From Yoonia sp. (GTDB taxonomy: Bacteria > Pseudomonadota > Alphaproteobacteria > Rhodobacterales > Rhodobacteraceae), in NCBI RefSeq assembly GCF_014859355.1, contig NZ_JACUUJ010000017.1:1-60651 (forward strand): a stretch of DNA of 60,651 nt, written 5' to 3'. Of this stretch, positions 27,310-37,392 are shown one piece after another (position 1 is the first letter of the stretch; each line of letters starts with the position of its first letter). The position numbers and the translations under genes are program-made. The notes beneath the pieces are model-generated. The model was not told the origin of the DNA. It saw only the letters and a program-made list of their open reading frames with translations, and made no database searches.

Positions 27310-28475
27310 CGGTTTGCCCGACGCAACAGAATATCACCAATCTCACCCTGTGGACGCGTGCGGGTAAGCGCCAAAAGCATCCCCACAGCAATACCGCCCG
27401 CAATCAGCGATGACCCCCCGTAGCTGACAAAAGGCAGGGTCATGCCTTTTGCGGGCAGCAGACGCACGGCAACGCCCATGTTGATCATCGCCTGCACGCC
27501 AAACGCACAGGCCAGGCCCGTGCCCGCCAGCCGGATAAACGGGTCACGTTCCTTCATCAGGCGCAACAACGACCGCACCACAATTGTGGAATAGAGCGCC
27601 AAAATACCCAGCACGCAGATCAAACCGTATTCTTCGGCAGCGACAGCAATGATGAAATCGGTATGCGCATCGGGCAGCGACCATTTCACTTGCCCTTCAC
27701 CAACACCGACGCCAAAAAAACCGCCCTCGCGGATCGCATTGGTGGCATAGCCAAGCTGGGTGGTCGGGTCGACCTCAGGCGACAGAAACCCATCGATACG
27801 ACGGGCAAAATGCTCGGATTTTGTATAGGCAATGCTGCCTGCAAGAACGACCAGCCCAGCCAGCACCAACAGCAACAGTATCGGCGCACCTGCCACGAAA
27901 TACATGACCGACCAAGAAAAAAGCACCAACGCCGCCTGCCCGAAATCAGGTTGCGCCGCCAGCATCAGCACGATGACAATGGTCAGCACGAATGACCAGG
28001 ATTTACCCGGTGGTCCGCCTATGTGTTGGGATGCCGCCAACAGCCATGCCGCCATGACAACAAAACCCGGCTTCAAAAACTCGGAGGGCTGAAAAGACGC
28101 AAACCCCAGCGAATACCAGCGCACGGCCCCTTTGCCGAAATCCGTCCCGAACACCGGCAACATCGCCAGCGCAGCAAATGCGGCCAAAAACCCCAACACA
28201 GCCAGACGGCGCACCATTGTCGGCGACATCATGGACACAACGAACATCACCACCACGGCCACCCCGCCAAAAACCGCTTGCCGGGTGACATAATAAAAAG
28301 GTTCCAACCCGTTTTTAGCCGCCAGTGGCGGCGACGATGCCAACCCCAAAAGCAAACCAATCCCGAACAGGATCAGGATGCAGCACATCGTCCATTTATC
28401 GATCGTCCGCCACCACCGTGGAAGAACCGGGTCACCGGATACCACCGGGACCGTGCCATAGACCATTTCCGTCAT
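27306..28475 (-). CDS. ftsW: Peptidoglycan glycosyltransferase FtsW
   Basis: The 389-residue SEDS protein has about ten membrane helices and the SEDS landmarks [25 protein letters not shown] and the C-terminal [21 protein letters not shown] split by its helix. With FtsI it polymerises septal peptidoglycan. Here it heads the coupled ftsW-murG-murC run, separated from murD by 2.5 kb, so the promoter should lie in the 188-nt divergent space before the flavoprotein gene. Confidence 0.95.
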   Translation of the reverse strand: MTEMVYGTVPVVSGDPVLPRWWRTIDKWTMCCILILFGIGLLLGLASSPPLAAKNGLEPFYYVTRQAVFGGVAVVVMFVVSMMSPTMVRRLAVLGFLAAFAALAMLPVFGTDFGKGAVRWYSLGFASFQPSEFLKPGFVVMAAWLLAASQHIGGPPGKSWSFVLTIVIVLMLAAQPDFGQAALVLFSWSVMYFVAGAPILLLLVLAGLVVLAGSIAYTKSEHFARRIDGFLSPEVDPTTQLGYATNAIREGGFFGVGVGEGQVKWSLPDAHTDFIIAVAAEEYGLICVLGILALYSTIVVRSLLRLMKERDPFIRLAGTGLACAFGVQAMINMGVAVRLLPAKGMTLPFVSYGGSSLIAGGIAVGMLLALTRTRPQGEIGDILLRRANR

Positions 28476-28663
28476 GGATCACCGCCATACTGCCTCAATC
28501 GCCCGTTTTCCGGGTCTGACATGACCCTACCCTGCATTGCCGCGCGATTCCACTGAAAATCCATGGCAACGCCATCGCTTCTTCCAAGCATGAATATCCC
28601 CGCCAGAGGCTCTCGCAGCAGACCACACTTGCACCAGGCCGCATTCCACGCCACATCCGCACC

Positions 28664-29845
28664 ATGAATATCGAAACTCTGATCATTGGCGCCGGTGCGG
28701 CGGGCATGATGGCAGCCGCACATGCCGGGCCGGGTGTGCTGGTGGTTGACCACGCCAAGGCACCGGGTGAAAAAATCCGCATCTCTGGCGGCGGGCGCTG
28801 CAATTTCACCAATCTGCACAACAGCCCTGCAAGTTTCATCAGTCAAAACAAGCATTTTTGCAAATCTGCGCTAGGGCGATATACCCAATGGGATTTCATC
28901 AACCTTGTGGATCAGCACCGGATCCCTTGGCATGAAAAAACGCTGGGGCAACTTTTTTGCGACACCAGCGCCCGCGATATTATCACCATGCTGCATGCGG
29001 AAATGGATAGGGCGGGGGCAATGCTCTGGCTGCAAACAACCGTCGGTGACATCAGCCATGACGGCAGCCACTTTCGGATCACCCTGATGCGCGAAGGGCA
29101 CCAGCATCAGGTGGCCGCGCGCAACCTTGTTGTGGCGTCGGGCGGCAAATCCATTCCCAAAATGGGGGCCAGCGATCTGGCTTATCGCATCGCAGACCGG
29201 TTTGGCCTGCCAGTTGTTGCCCCGCACCCTGCGCTGGTGCCGCTGACATTCTCGGATGACCGGTTCAAACCACTTGCCGGGGTCGCCACCCAGGCGCGCG
29301 TCACGGCCCATGGCACCGCCTTTGACGAAGCGATCCTTTTTACCCACCGGGGACTGTCAGGCCCAGCCGTGTTGCAAGTGTCTTCCTACATCAGCGATGG
29401 CGAGGCCATCAGTATCAACCTCAACCCCGCCGATACGCTTTATACGACGCTGCGTGCGCAACGGCAAATCGCCGGGCGCAAGGCATTAACGACCGTCCTT
29501 GCGCAACATTTGCCCACGCGCTTGGTTGATCATCTGGCTGCTGACTGGGGGCTGGCGGGCAATCTTGCCGATCAAAGCGATACCGCCCTGCAAAGCCTAT
29601 GTGACCAACTGCAAAGCTGGACCCTGACCCCAAGCGGGACCGAAGGCTATCGCACCGCTGAGGTCACGCGCGGCGGCGTGGATACGGCGGCACTTTCCTC
29701 CAAGACAATGGGGGCAAAATCTGTGTCAGGCTTATATTTTATTGGTGAATGCGTCGATGTGACTGGTTGGTTAGGTGGTTATAACTTTCAATGGGCGTGG
29801 TCGTCAGGCTGGGCCGCTGGTCAGGCGATCCGATCATCAGGCTGA
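28664..29845 (+). CDS. HI0933/YhiN-family FAD-dependent oxidoreductase
   Basis: The 393-residue flavoprotein has the FAD-binding GAGAAGMMAA at residues 8-17, the family marker ISGGGRCNFTN (about 40-50) and the C-terminal FIGECVDVTGWLGGYNFQWAWSSG read as two parts. Members of this family (BaiN/RdsA-like) are flavin oxidoreductases with mostly unknown substrates; one branch reduces bile-acid intermediates. It is transcribed opposite to the division cluster and sits between ftsW and murD, which is not the conserved order. The ribosome binding site is weak. Confidence 0.9.
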   Translation: MNIETLIIGAGAAGMMAAAHAGPGVLVVDHAKAPGEKIRISGGGRCNFTNLHNSPASFISQNKHFCKSALGRYTQWDFINLVDQHRIPWHEKTLGQLFCDTSARDIITMLHAEMDRAGAMLWLQTTVGDISHDGSHFRITLMREGHQHQVAARNLVVASGGKSIPKMGASDLAYRIADRFGLPVVAPHPALVPLTFSDDRFKPLAGVATQARVTAHGTAFDEAILFTHRGLSGPAVLQVSSYISDGEAISINLNPADTLYTTLRAQRQIAGRKALTTVLAQHLPTRLVDHLAADWGLAGNLADQSDTALQSLCDQLQSWTLTPSGTEGYRTAEVTRGGVDTAALSSKTMGAKSVSGLYFIGECVDVTGWLGGYNFQWAWSSGWAAGQAIRSSG

Positions 29846-29931
29846 CAGGATCACCCGGCATTGATCTGCCCTCTGCCCTCGGGCCAGCAGATCGGCGGTT
29901 TGCGCGGTTGTGGCCTTCAACAGATCCTTGT

Positions 29932-30888
29932 TCAGGCGGCGGCTGGCGCCTGCCAGACCTTCGCCTTGTCCACAAGGATAAAGGCATCAACCAACTGCGC
30001 GAGCAGACGCGTATCATGTTGCATTGCCGCAATCGCTGCGGCGGTTTGCCCTGCCATCGCGCCGTTATGCTGGGTCATGCTGTCCAATTGGGCGACTCCG
30101 GCGGCAATTTCGGCAAGGCCAGTTGCCTGTTCCTGCAAGGCGCTCGTGACCTGCGCCATCAAGACTGACGCCCGGTTGACTTCACTGACAATGTTACTGA
30201 GTGAATCGCCGGCCTGATCCGCAAGTTGGACACCTGATTCAACCAGACGCCCGCTGTTCTGGATCAGGGTTCCAATTTTCATGGCGGATTCTGACGCCCG
30301 TCGGGCCAGACCGCGCACTTCTGACGCGACAACGGCAAACCCGCGCCCGGCCTCCCCGGCGCGGGCGGCCTCGACCCCCGCGTTCAGCGCCAGCAAATTG
30401 GTCTGAAAGGCAATGTCGTCGATCAAGGTGATGATCTGCGATATCTGCGCCAAGGATTTTGCAATCTCGCGCATCATCGTCACGCTTTCCTGCATTGCAG
30501 CATTGCCGCGTTGGGCATTTTCGTGCGTTTGCGCCACCACTTGGTCTGTTTCTGCCGTTGCATTGTTGGATGCGCGCATGTTGCCGTTGATTTCGTCAAC
30601 CGCCGCGGCAGTCTGTTCCAATGCCGCCACCTGCGTTTCTGTCCGGTGTGACAGATCCTTGGCCGCCATACGGGCGATACCGTCGTGGATATGTTGAAAA
30701 GCGATGTTCTGTTCTTCCATCTGGGCGAAATAGGCGTCGATCACGACATGCATATCCAGGCCAAAGGCCCGCGTCAGCACGGTCACCGCCCGCCTGATGC
30801 CCACCGCACGCAGCTGCCCCCGAAAACCGCGCATTTTGCGGTATAAAAGCGCCTTTATCTGCGACGTGGCATGGGTATAACCAGGCAA
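29932..30888 (-). CDS. Soluble methyl-accepting chemotaxis protein, N-terminally short
   Basis: The 318-residue protein has no membrane helix. Its C-terminal 230 residues are a normal signalling coiled coil with the hairpin tip [20 protein letters not shown]. The first about 60 residues ([28 protein letters not shown]) look like the last helix of a protoglobin sensor domain, without the preceding heme pocket, so it may be a truncated globin-coupled receptor. The frame starts at a TTG (30888), with an in-frame stop 36 nt further up, and murD ends 70 nt upstream, leaving no room for more sensor. It should still be able to interact with CheA/CheW. Confidence 0.8.
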   Translation of the reverse strand: MPGYTHATSQIKALLYRKMRGFRGQLRAVGIRRAVTVLTRAFGLDMHVVIDAYFAQMEEQNIAFQHIHDGIARMAAKDLSHRTETQVAALEQTAAAVDEINGNMRASNNATAETDQVVAQTHENAQRGNAAMQESVTMMREIAKSLAQISQIITLIDDIAFQTNLLALNAGVEAARAGEAGRGFAVVASEVRGLARRASESAMKIGTLIQNSGRLVESGVQLADQAGDSLSNIVSEVNRASVLMAQVTSALQEQATGLAEIAAGVAQLDSMTQHNGAMAGQTAAAIAAMQHDTRLLAQLVDAFILVDKAKVWQAPAAA

Positions 30889-30957
30889 ATATAGTCCGAA
30901 AGGCTTTGCTACACCGCAAGTTTAAATTTTCCGTTGCCAATGCCGGCCTGTTCACTG

Positions 30958-32364
30958 TCACCCCGGCTGTGCGGCCGCCATGACGCAGGCTGTGAAGTCT
31001 TCGCCACGTTTTTCAAAGTTGTCATATTGGTCAAACGATGCCGCCGCAGGGGCAAGCAACACAACATCACCCTGCTGGGCCTCTGCCACGGCCCGCGACA
31101 CGGCAACCGCCATCGTCGTGCAGATTTCGGCCTGCGTACCGGTCAGTTGACGGGCAAAATTTGCCGCATCGCGCCCGATCACATAGGCTTTGACCACGTG
31201 GCTCAGATGCGGCAGCAACGCGTCAAGACCGCCTTCTTTTTGCAAGCCGCCACATATCCAGCGGACCTTGGGAAAGGCCTGCAAGGCCTTGGCGGCGCTG
31301 TCCACATTCGTGGCCTTGCTATCGTTGACAAACGTGACCCCGCTTCGCTCTGCAATCAGTTGGCTCCGGTGCGGAAGCCCGGGATAGCTTTGCATTGCCG
31401 CTTCGATCCCACGCGGACCAAGGCCAAGCGTCCGGCAGGCTGCATAAGCGGCACAGGCGTTCTGGTGGTTGTGCGCACCGGGCAGCCCTTTGATCTCGCG
31501 CAGGTCGATCGCCCCGACCTGCCGACCTTGGCGGAATTCAGACAAAAACCCCTTGCGGGCAAAAACCGACCACCCCTGCCCCGCCAACTTCTGCCCCGAA
31601 GACACACGGATCACCCGGTCGTCGGCCTGCCCTGTGCTGATCTGATTGGCCAGGTACCTGCCTTCGGGTTCATCCACGCCAATCACCGCACGATCCGGGC
31701 CGCCTTCGGCGAACAACCTGCGCTTAGCCGCAAAATAGCCGCCCACCCCCGCGTGCCGGTCCAGATGGTCGGGCGACAGATTGGTAAACACAGCAATATC
31801 CGGGGTTAGCGCACGGGCAAGGTCGGCCTGATAGGACGACAGTTCCAGCACGACAACAGCGCCATCGCACGGCGGGGCGATATCCAGCACACCGCGCCCG
31901 ATATTGCCCGCCAGTTGCGCAGGGCGACCATTTTCAACCAGAATGTGATGGATCAGCGCCGCCGTCGTCGATTTTCCGTTCGATCCGGTCACGGCGATGA
32001 CCCGCGGGGCCACATCAAAGCCATCCCAGTCGTCGGTCGCAAAGGACTGGAAAAAAAGCCCGATGTCGTTATCCACCGGCACGCCGGCATCCCATGCCGC
32101 GGCAACGGCGGGATGCGGGGCGGGGTAAAGATGCGGGACGCCGGGGCTGACGATCAGCGCGGCGACATCATTGTAAGACTGCGGCTGCGTCAGATCACGC
32201 AGCGTCAGACCGTCTGCCAGTGCTGCATCACGGCCCACCTGCCCGTCGTCCCAGACAACCACATCGGCACCACCTGCGCGCAACGCCGTCGCCGCTGTCC
32301 GGCCAGACCGGCCCAGCCCCAACACAGCCACGCACCGGCCTGTATACCCTTGCACTGGAATCAT
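30958..32364 (-). CDS. murD: UDP-N-acetylmuramoyl-L-alanine--D-glutamate ligase MurD
   Basis: The 468-residue ligase adds D-Glu to the stem peptide. Visible are the N-terminal [15 protein letters not shown] loop, the ATP loop TGSNGKSTT, and [16 protein letters not shown] in the central domain, followed by [12 protein letters not shown]. The start at 32364 (MIPVQGYTG) has AAGGGGG 8 nt upstream. Unlike the usual cluster, mraY and murF are not next to it; lepA lies upstream and a chemoreceptor downstream. Confidence 0.96.
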   Translation of the reverse strand: MIPVQGYTGRCVAVLGLGRSGRTAATALRAGGADVVVWDDGQVGRDAALADGLTLRDLTQPQSYNDVAALIVSPGVPHLYPAPHPAVAAAWDAGVPVDNDIGLFFQSFATDDWDGFDVAPRVIAVTGSNGKSTTAALIHHILVENGRPAQLAGNIGRGVLDIAPPCDGAVVVLELSSYQADLARALTPDIAVFTNLSPDHLDRHAGVGGYFAAKRRLFAEGGPDRAVIGVDEPEGRYLANQISTGQADDRVIRVSSGQKLAGQGWSVFARKGFLSEFRQGRQVGAIDLREIKGLPGAHNHQNACAAYAACRTLGLGPRGIEAAMQSYPGLPHRSQLIAERSGVTFVNDSKATNVDSAAKALQAFPKVRWICGGLQKEGGLDALLPHLSHVVKAYVIGRDAANFARQLTGTQAEICTTMAVAVSRAVAEAQQGDVVLLAPAAASFDQYDNFEKRGEDFTACVMAAAQPG

Positions 32365-32432
32365 CACACGGCCCCCTTGATGTTGCGCGGGCACACTGCC
32401 GTGTGGACCGGCCACACGCAAGGGATGCCTGC

Positions 32433-32636
32433 TTAGGTCGGGCGCTGCGATTTATCAGCACCGATGACCGCACGGGCCACAAGATATGAGACCGGCAGCG
32501 CCACACCAAAGCCCAGCACAGCCGCGATAATGATGGGACGGGTGGTGTCGTAGCCCATGACAAGGCTGACAACGATAAACGACCCGGCAAGGCTGGTTCC
32601 GATGATGGCAAAAAGCATGGCTGCAAGGCGAAGCAT
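32433..32636 (-). CDS. Small two-helix membrane protein upstream of murD
   Basis: The 67-residue protein has two hydrophobic helices (about 5-28 and 34-56) and a polar basic tail ADKSQRPT. The ATG at 32636 has GAGGGAC about 7 nt upstream. It lies 68 nt before murD on the same strand. Short homologues of this type are often found in Rhodobacterales genomes and have been given misleading enzyme names; I see no catalytic domain. Function unknown. Confidence 0.75.
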   Translation of the reverse strand: MLRLAAMLFAIIGTSLAGSFIVVSLVMGYDTTRPIIIAAVLGFGVALPVSYLVARAVIGADKSQRPT

Positions 32637-32736
32637 GATAAGTCCCTCAAATGATGTCGCAGGGGGTATCGCAGGTTTTCGCAGGGGTGGGTTTGATTTG
32701 GGTCAAATGGGGGTGTGACTTCGCAGTCAGGTCGCA

Positions 32737-32813
32737 CCCGAACCGAGGCGGCGGCAAGCGAAGTGCCGGCCCCGTGGGGGGCGGTTCGGGCGCTGCCAAA
32801 TCGAAGATTTGGC
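32737..32813. repeat. Nested inverted repeats between lepA and the small membrane gene
   Basis: CCCGAACCG (32737-32745) is inverted at CGGTTCGGG (32782-32790), and a second perfect repeat GCCAAATC-GAA-GATTTGGC lies at 32795-32813. On the minus strand the second forms a tight UUC-loop hairpin 25 nt after the region leading into the lepA stop. Neither is followed by a T-run. The structure may be a processing or termination element or a dispersed palindromic repeat. Confidence 0.55.
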
Positions 32814-32838
32814 GTTGGTGATATCTCAGGAAGATCCC

Positions 32839-34638
32839 CTAGCTATCCATCTTCAGCGCCGAAATAAACGCCTCTTGCGGGATATCAACTTTCCCGAACT
32901 GGCGCATCTTTTTCTTCCCCGCCTTTTGCTTGTCCAGCAGTTTGCGTTTGCGCGTCGCATCCCCGCCATAGCATTTTGCAGTCACGTCCTTGCGCAGGGC
33001 CGACAGGGTTTCGCGGGCGATGACCTTGCCGCCGATGGCCGCCTGAATCGGGATCTTGAACATGTGACGGGGGATCAGATCCTTTAGTTTTTCCACCATC
33101 GCGCGGCCACGCATCTCGGCCCGGTCGCGGTGGACCATCATCGACAGCGCATCAACCGGTTCGTCGTTCACCAGCACCGACATTTTTACCAGATTGTCCT
33201 GCTGATACCCCGTCAGAACATAGTCGAACGACGCATAGCCCTTGGTCACCGATTTCAGGCGGTCGTAGAAATCGAACACCACCTCGTTCAAGGGCAGATC
33301 GTAAACCACCATGGCGCGCGATCCGGCATAGGTCAGGTCCAGTTGCACGCCGCGCCGATCCTGGCACAGTTTCAGCACGTCACCCAGATAGTCATCGGGC
33401 ACAAGGATCGTCGCCTTGATGCGCGGTTCCTCGATATGGTCCACATGGGTCAGGTCGGGCATGTCGGCGGGGTTGTGCAATTCCTGCATCGTCCCGTCGC
33501 GCATATAGACGTTATAGACGACCGACGGCGCGGTGGTGATCAGGTCGATGTCATATTCGCGTTCGATCCGGTCGCGGATCACCTCAAGGTGCAAAAGCCC
33601 CAGAAACCCGCAACGGAAACCGAACCCAAGGGCGGCGGATGTTTCCATCTCGAAACTGAAGCTCGCGTCATTCAGCGCCAGTTTTTCAATGGCATCGCGC
33701 AGGTCTTCGAACTCGGAACTGTCCACAGGGAACAGCCCACAAAAAACCACAGGCTGCGCGGGTTTGAAGCCCGGCAGCGCGGTCTCACAGCCCTTTTTCT
33801 CGCTCGTGATCGTGTCACCGACACGGGTATCGCGCACCTGTTTGATGGATGCTGTGATAAATCCGATCTCGCCCGGCCCCAGTTCTGTCACATCCTGCAT
33901 CTTGGGGCGGAACACGCCAATCTTGTCGATCTGGTGGACGGTACCGTTCGACATGAATTTCACACGGTCATTTCTTTTCATCGTGCCGTCGATGATCCGC
34001 ACCAGCACGATCACGCCCAGATAGCTGTCATACCAGCTGTCCACCAACATCGCCTTTAATGGCGCATCACGGTCGCCCTTGGGGGCAGGCAGGCGGTGCA
34101 CAATCGCCTCTAGCGTTTCGTGAATGCCAACGCCGGTCTTGGCGCTGACCCGGATCGCCTCGGATGCATCCAGGCCGATCACATCCTCGATCTGGGCCGC
34201 GACCTGATCGCATTCGGATGCGGGCAGGTCGATCTTGTTCAACACCGGCACGATTTCGTGGTCGGCATCCAGCGCGTGATAAACATTGGCCAGCGTCTGC
34301 GCCTCGACCCCTTGGGTGCTGTCCACAACCAAAAGAGACCCTTCAACCGCGCGCATGGACCGCGACACCTCATAGGCGAAATCGACGTGGCCGGGGGTAT
34401 CGATCAGGTTCAGCACGTATTTTTCGCCGTTGTCGGCGGTATAGTCGATGCGAACCGTGTTGGCCTTGATCGTGATCCCGCGTTCACGTTCAATATCCAT
34501 GGCGTCAAGCATCTGTTCCTTCATATCACGAAGGGCCACCGTATTGGTGGACTGGATCAGCCGGTCGGCCAGCGTGGATTTGCCATGGTCGATGTGCGCG
34601 ACGATGGAGAAATTGCGGATGTGCGAAAGCTCTGTCAT
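32839..34638 (-). CDS. lepA: Elongation factor 4 (LepA)
   Basis: The 599-residue translational GTPase has G1 [11 protein letters not shown]3 DTPGHVDF, G4 NKID and the LepA-specific C-terminal domain with [19 protein letters not shown] just before the end. It acts on ribosomes, aiding translocation and initiation events under stress. The conserved start is the Met at 34638 ([10 protein letters not shown]); an upstream Met at 34647 adds three residues. Neither has a clear ribosome binding site. It is upstream of the small membrane gene and murD on the same strand. Confidence 0.97.
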   Translation of the reverse strand: MTELSHIRNFSIVAHIDHGKSTLADRLIQSTNTVALRDMKEQMLDAMDIERERGITIKANTVRIDYTADNGEKYVLNLIDTPGHVDFAYEVSRSMRAVEGSLLVVDSTQGVEAQTLANVYHALDADHEIVPVLNKIDLPASECDQVAAQIEDVIGLDASEAIRVSAKTGVGIHETLEAIVHRLPAPKGDRDAPLKAMLVDSWYDSYLGVIVLVRIIDGTMKRNDRVKFMSNGTVHQIDKIGVFRPKMQDVTELGPGEIGFITASIKQVRDTRVGDTITSEKKGCETALPGFKPAQPVVFCGLFPVDSSEFEDLRDAIEKLALNDASFSFEMETSAALGFGFRCGFLGLLHLEVIRDRIEREYDIDLITTAPSVVYNVYMRDGTMQELHNPADMPDLTHVDHIEEPRIKATILVPDDYLGDVLKLCQDRRGVQLDLTYAGSRAMVVYDLPLNEVVFDFYDRLKSVTKGYASFDYVLTGYQQDNLVKMSVLVNDEPVDALSMMVHRDRAEMRGRAMVEKLKDLIPRHMFKIPIQAAIGGKVIARETLSALRKDVTAKCYGGDATRKRKLLDKQKAGKKKMRQFGKVDIPQEAFISALKMDS

Positions 34639-34951
34639 AGCACGCATATGTAGGTGTTTTCATGGCTGGTCAATGGGTTTGCACAGTGGGAAAGCCACCA
34701 GGATGCGCGGCGCGGCGGACATCATGTAGCCCGCCCCCCTGATGCCAGCAGTCGCCGGACAGGCGCGCAGGCAACCGCAACCACAAACGCCCCGTTTTTA
34801 CCAGAGCCGGCCCGCCTTGCGCAGAAGTCAAATACCCGTCTTTGTGCGAATGCCGCATTGCTTTGTGCGGCAAGGCCCGCCATAGTTATTGCTCAATTGT
34901 AACGCGATGGACGCCCGCGCAGACGGGTGCCGAAACAATCCAGAGGCAGCG
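34639..34951. other. Divergent intergenic region between lepA and a lipoprotein gene
   Basis: No gene is supported in these 313 nt. A hairpin TGCCGCA-N8-TGCGGCA lies at 34851-34872, about 80 nt before the lipoprotein start. Promoters for lepA and the lipoprotein gene should both be here, but I cannot name clear -35/-10 pairs. Confidence 0.5.
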
Positions 34952-35275
34952 ATGCGTCACATTCTATTGATTGGTGCTTTGGCCAGCACCGCCGCCTGTG
35001 GCGGTGGCGGTCGTGTGTCCGGTGATATTGCCCAGGCCTGCGTTGATTCAGGCCGCCGCGACGCATCACCGGCGCTTTGCACTTGCGTGCAGCAGGTTGC
35101 AGATCAAACCTTGTCAAACCGGGAACAATCCCGCGCGGTCGCGTTTTTCGCAGACCCGCAACTGGCACAGGATGCCCGACAATCCGACAACGCGCGCGAC
35201 CGGGCATTTTGGACCCGCTACCGCGCGTTCACCGATCTTGCCACCCAGATATGTCAGCCAGCAAAGATCGGTTAG
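34952..35275 (+). CDS. Small lipoprotein of unknown function
   Basis: The 107-residue protein starts with a lipoprotein signal ending ASTAAC (Cys at about residue 16) followed by GGGG. The mature part has three more cysteines ([26 protein letters not shown]) that could form disulfides, and is mostly helical. Similar proteins in Rhodobacteraceae are often called 'arginine transporter', but nothing here shows transport. The ATG at 34952 has AGAGG upstream. Its last 47 nt overlap the 3' end of the convergent phosphatase gene. Confidence 0.72.
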   Translation: MRHILLIGALASTAACGGGGRVSGDIAQACVDSGRRDASPALCTCVQQVADQTLSNREQSRAVAFFADPQLAQDARQSDNARDRAFWTRYRAFTDLATQICQPAKIG

Positions 35276-35657
35276 CCCGTTCCAACAGATCAAGGCAGCC
35301 GTCAAAATCGCGGGTGTAATAAGGATCTGGCACATCCCGCGCCGCCATTGTGCGCAGTGGCGTCGGGTGGCCCAAGGGCCGCAGCGCGGCAATGTCGGCC
35401 AGATTTTTCCGGTCCATCGCGACGATCAGGTCAAAAGCGTCGAAATCCGCGGCGGTGAACTGGCGCGCACGCAAACCGCTCAGGTCCAACCCACGCGCGG
35501 CGGCCGCGGCCTGCATCGGGGCATAAGGCGGTTCGCCAACATGCCAGTTTCCGGTGCCCGCACTGTCCAGCGTCAGACCGGGGGCCAGCGCGCGCATGAT
35601 CGCCTCGGCAGCGGGTGATCGACAAATATTACCAAGACACACAAACAGAATGCGCAT
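35229..35657 (-). CDS. Low-molecular-weight protein-tyrosine phosphatase
   Basis: The 142-residue enzyme has the phosphate loop C-LGNIC-R-S at the very N-terminus (Cys7 to Arg13) and the general-acid motif DVPDPYY (Asp about 113). Such enzymes remove phosphate from tyrosine residues, often of exopolysaccharide-regulating kinases; the related ArsC arsenate reductases share the fold but usually lack the DPYY aromatic pair. Start at 35657 is fixed by the conserved [10 protein letters not shown] opening. Its 3' end overlaps the convergent lipoprotein gene by 47 nt. Confidence 0.92.
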   Translation of the reverse strand: MRILFVCLGNICRSPAAEAIMRALAPGLTLDSAGTGNWHVGEPPYAPMQAAAAARGLDLSGLRARQFTAADFDAFDLIVAMDRKNLADIAALRPLGHPTPLRTMAARDVPDPYYTRDFDGCLDLLERANRSLLADISGWQDR

Positions 35658-35842
35658 CAGCTGCGCCACAAGGTGGCTGGGCGTACCGCTGGGGTGTGAC
35701 CCTTGATCATCGCGGGTGTCCTTTGCAACGGGGCATGGCAATTGCGATTAAAACTCAACAACGCCATCGGAACAAGGCCAAAAGACCCCTGAAATGCTGT
35801 CGCGGGCTGGACAGCGCGCCCGCGCCCGATAAGAAGGTTCGT

Positions 35843-36838
35843 ATGAAGCCACAAACCGACATTTCCGCCCTTGCTGCCGATGTTCGTGCCGGCAACCGCC
35901 GTGCGCTGGCCCGCGCAATCACGCTGGTAGAAAGCGCGCGCGCAGATCATCGCACACAGGCGCTAGCGCTACTGTCTGCCATCGGCACCGACCGCGAAGC
36001 CTTGCGCATCGGCATGTCCGGCACGCCCGGCGTGGGCAAATCCACCTTTATTGAAAGTTTCGGGTTGATGTTGACCGCTCAGGGCTTGCGGGTGGCCGTG
36101 CTTGCGGTTGATCCGTCATCGGCCCGATCCGGCGGGTCTATTTTGGGTGACAAGACCCGGATGGACCATCTGGCGCGCGATCCCAACGCCTTTATCCGGC
36201 CATCCCCCAGCCAGACCGAACTGGGCGGCGTGGCCCGCCGGTCGCGCGAGGCCGTGGCGCTGTGCGAGGCGGCGGGATACGATGTGGTGCTGATCGAAAC
36301 CGTGGGCGTGGGGCAATCCGAAACGGTGGTGGCGCAGATGTCTGACCTGTTTGTGCTGCTGCTAGCCCCCGCTGGCGGGGATGAATTGCAGGGCGTCAAG
36401 CGCGGCATCATGGAAATCGCTGACCTGATTCTGGTGAACAAGGCCGATGGTGATCTGAAACCGCAGGCGATGCGCACCTGTGCGGATTATGCCGGCGCAC
36501 TGCGCCTGTTGCGCAAACGCCCGCAAGACCCGCCCGGTTTTCCCAAGGCGCTGACCGTCTCTGCGCTGGAAAACGCGGGCCTGGCGGCAGCATGGGCAGA
36601 GATGCAGGCATTGATCGACTGGCGCCGCGCAGCCGGCGTCTGGGACCAGACACGCCAGGCGCAGGCGATCTATTGGTTTCAAGAGGAAGTCCGGCAGGGC
36701 ATGTTGCAGTTCTTGCGCAACGATGTCGAAACCGCCGCCCGGATGCGCGCCACCGAGGACGACGTGCGCGCCGGCACGCTGGCCCCCGCCGCAGGCGCGG
36801 CTTTGGTGCTGGATGCTTTGGGCAAAGGGCCACGATAA
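35843..36838 (+). CDS. meaB: Methylmalonyl-CoA mutase-associated GTPase MeaB
   Basis: The 331-residue G3E-type GTPase has the P-loop GTPGVGKST (residues 60-68), the switch region [19 protein letters not shown] and the base-recognition NKAD. MeaB protects and reactivates the B12-dependent methylmalonyl-CoA mutase. The start at 35843 has AAGAAGG upstream; the frame extends into a longer 5' region without support. The mutase itself is not in the window, but the epimerase (mce) is 17 kb away, consistent with propionyl-CoA or ethylmalonyl-CoA use. Confidence 0.94.
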   Translation: MKPQTDISALAADVRAGNRRALARAITLVESARADHRTQALALLSAIGTDREALRIGMSGTPGVGKSTFIESFGLMLTAQGLRVAVLAVDPSSARSGGSILGDKTRMDHLARDPNAFIRPSPSQTELGGVARRSREAVALCEAAGYDVVLIETVGVGQSETVVAQMSDLFVLLLAPAGGDELQGVKRGIMEIADLILVNKADGDLKPQAMRTCADYAGALRLLRKRPQDPPGFPKALTVSALENAGLAAAWAEMQALIDWRRAAGVWDQTRQAQAIYWFQEEVRQGMLQFLRNDVETAARMRATEDDVRAGTLAPAAGAALVLDALGKGPR

Positions 36839-36862
36839 TTTCTACGGGCCGGGCATAGCGGG

Positions 36863-36891
36863 TTGACGGGCGGGCGGAATCCTCATATCTG
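36863..36891 (+). promoter_or_regulatory. Candidate rpmB promoter
   Basis: TTGACG (36863-36868) and TATCTG (36886-36891) are spaced by 17 nt about 105 nt before the rpmB start. A GAATC (GANTC, 36878-36882) lies in the spacer, the site methylated by CcrM and sensed by GcrA in alphaproteobacteria. Functional use of either element is inference. Confidence 0.4.
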
Positions 36892-36995
36892 GCGCTGACC
36901 TTATAAACGACCCTGCCGCTAGGGGGGTCCAACCCGTTTCACGCGATGTCCCACCCGTTTTGGTCGGCGATATCCACAAGACAAGGAAAACGCCC

Positions 36996-37280
36996 ATGTC
37001 GCGCCGTTGCGATTTGACCGGAAAAGGCCCGATGTCGGGCAACAACGTAAGCCACGCCAAGAACCGCACCCGCCGCCGGTTCCTGCCCAACCTGCAGGAC
37101 GTGACGCTTCAGTCCGACGTGCTGGGCCGGTCGTTCAAGTTCAAGATTTCGAACGCTGCGCTGCGCACCGTCGATCACCGTGGTGGTCTGGATGCGTTTA
37201 TGGCCAAGGCCAAAGACACCGAACTGTCAGCCGATGCGCTGAAGGTCAAGAAAGAGATTGCTAAGGCAACCGTCGCGTAA
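36996..37280 (+). CDS. rpmB: 50S ribosomal protein L28
   Basis: The 94-residue basic protein opens with [21 protein letters not shown], the conserved L28 start, and ends in a Lys-rich helix (about 75-94). It is a large-subunit protein near the E-site. The ATG at 36996 has AAGGAAAA upstream. It is followed by a strong intrinsic terminator, so it is transcribed alone. Confidence 0.97.
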   Translation: MSRRCDLTGKGPMSGNNVSHAKNRTRRRFLPNLQDVTLQSDVLGRSFKFKISNAALRTVDHRGGLDAFMAKAKDTELSADALKVKKEIAKATVA

Positions 37281-37305
37281 ATCGATTGTTTTTTCGGAAA
37301 GTTCG

Positions 37306-37342
37306 AAACCCGGTTGCAACTTGCGACCGGGTTTTTTGTTTT
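37306..37342 (+). terminator. Intrinsic terminator of rpmB
   Basis: ACCCGGTTGC pairs with GCGACCGGGT (10 bp with one wobble, 5-nt loop; 37308-37317 and 37323-37332) and is followed by a T-rich run (37332-37343). It lies about 26 nt after the L28 stop. Confidence 0.92.
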
Positions 37343-37392
37343 TGGCGGGGTGGGTCTTGACCCACCTCTGTTTCAGGGGCCACATCCCCGCC

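Noticed and set aside
33130..34059. Forward frame of 309 codons opposite lepA
   Set aside because: It is antisense to lepA; composition biased to His and Gln, as expected of a shadow.
35615..35842. 5' extension of the meaB frame
   Set aside because: It overlaps the phosphatase gene on the other strand and lacks a ribosome site; the family start is at 35843.
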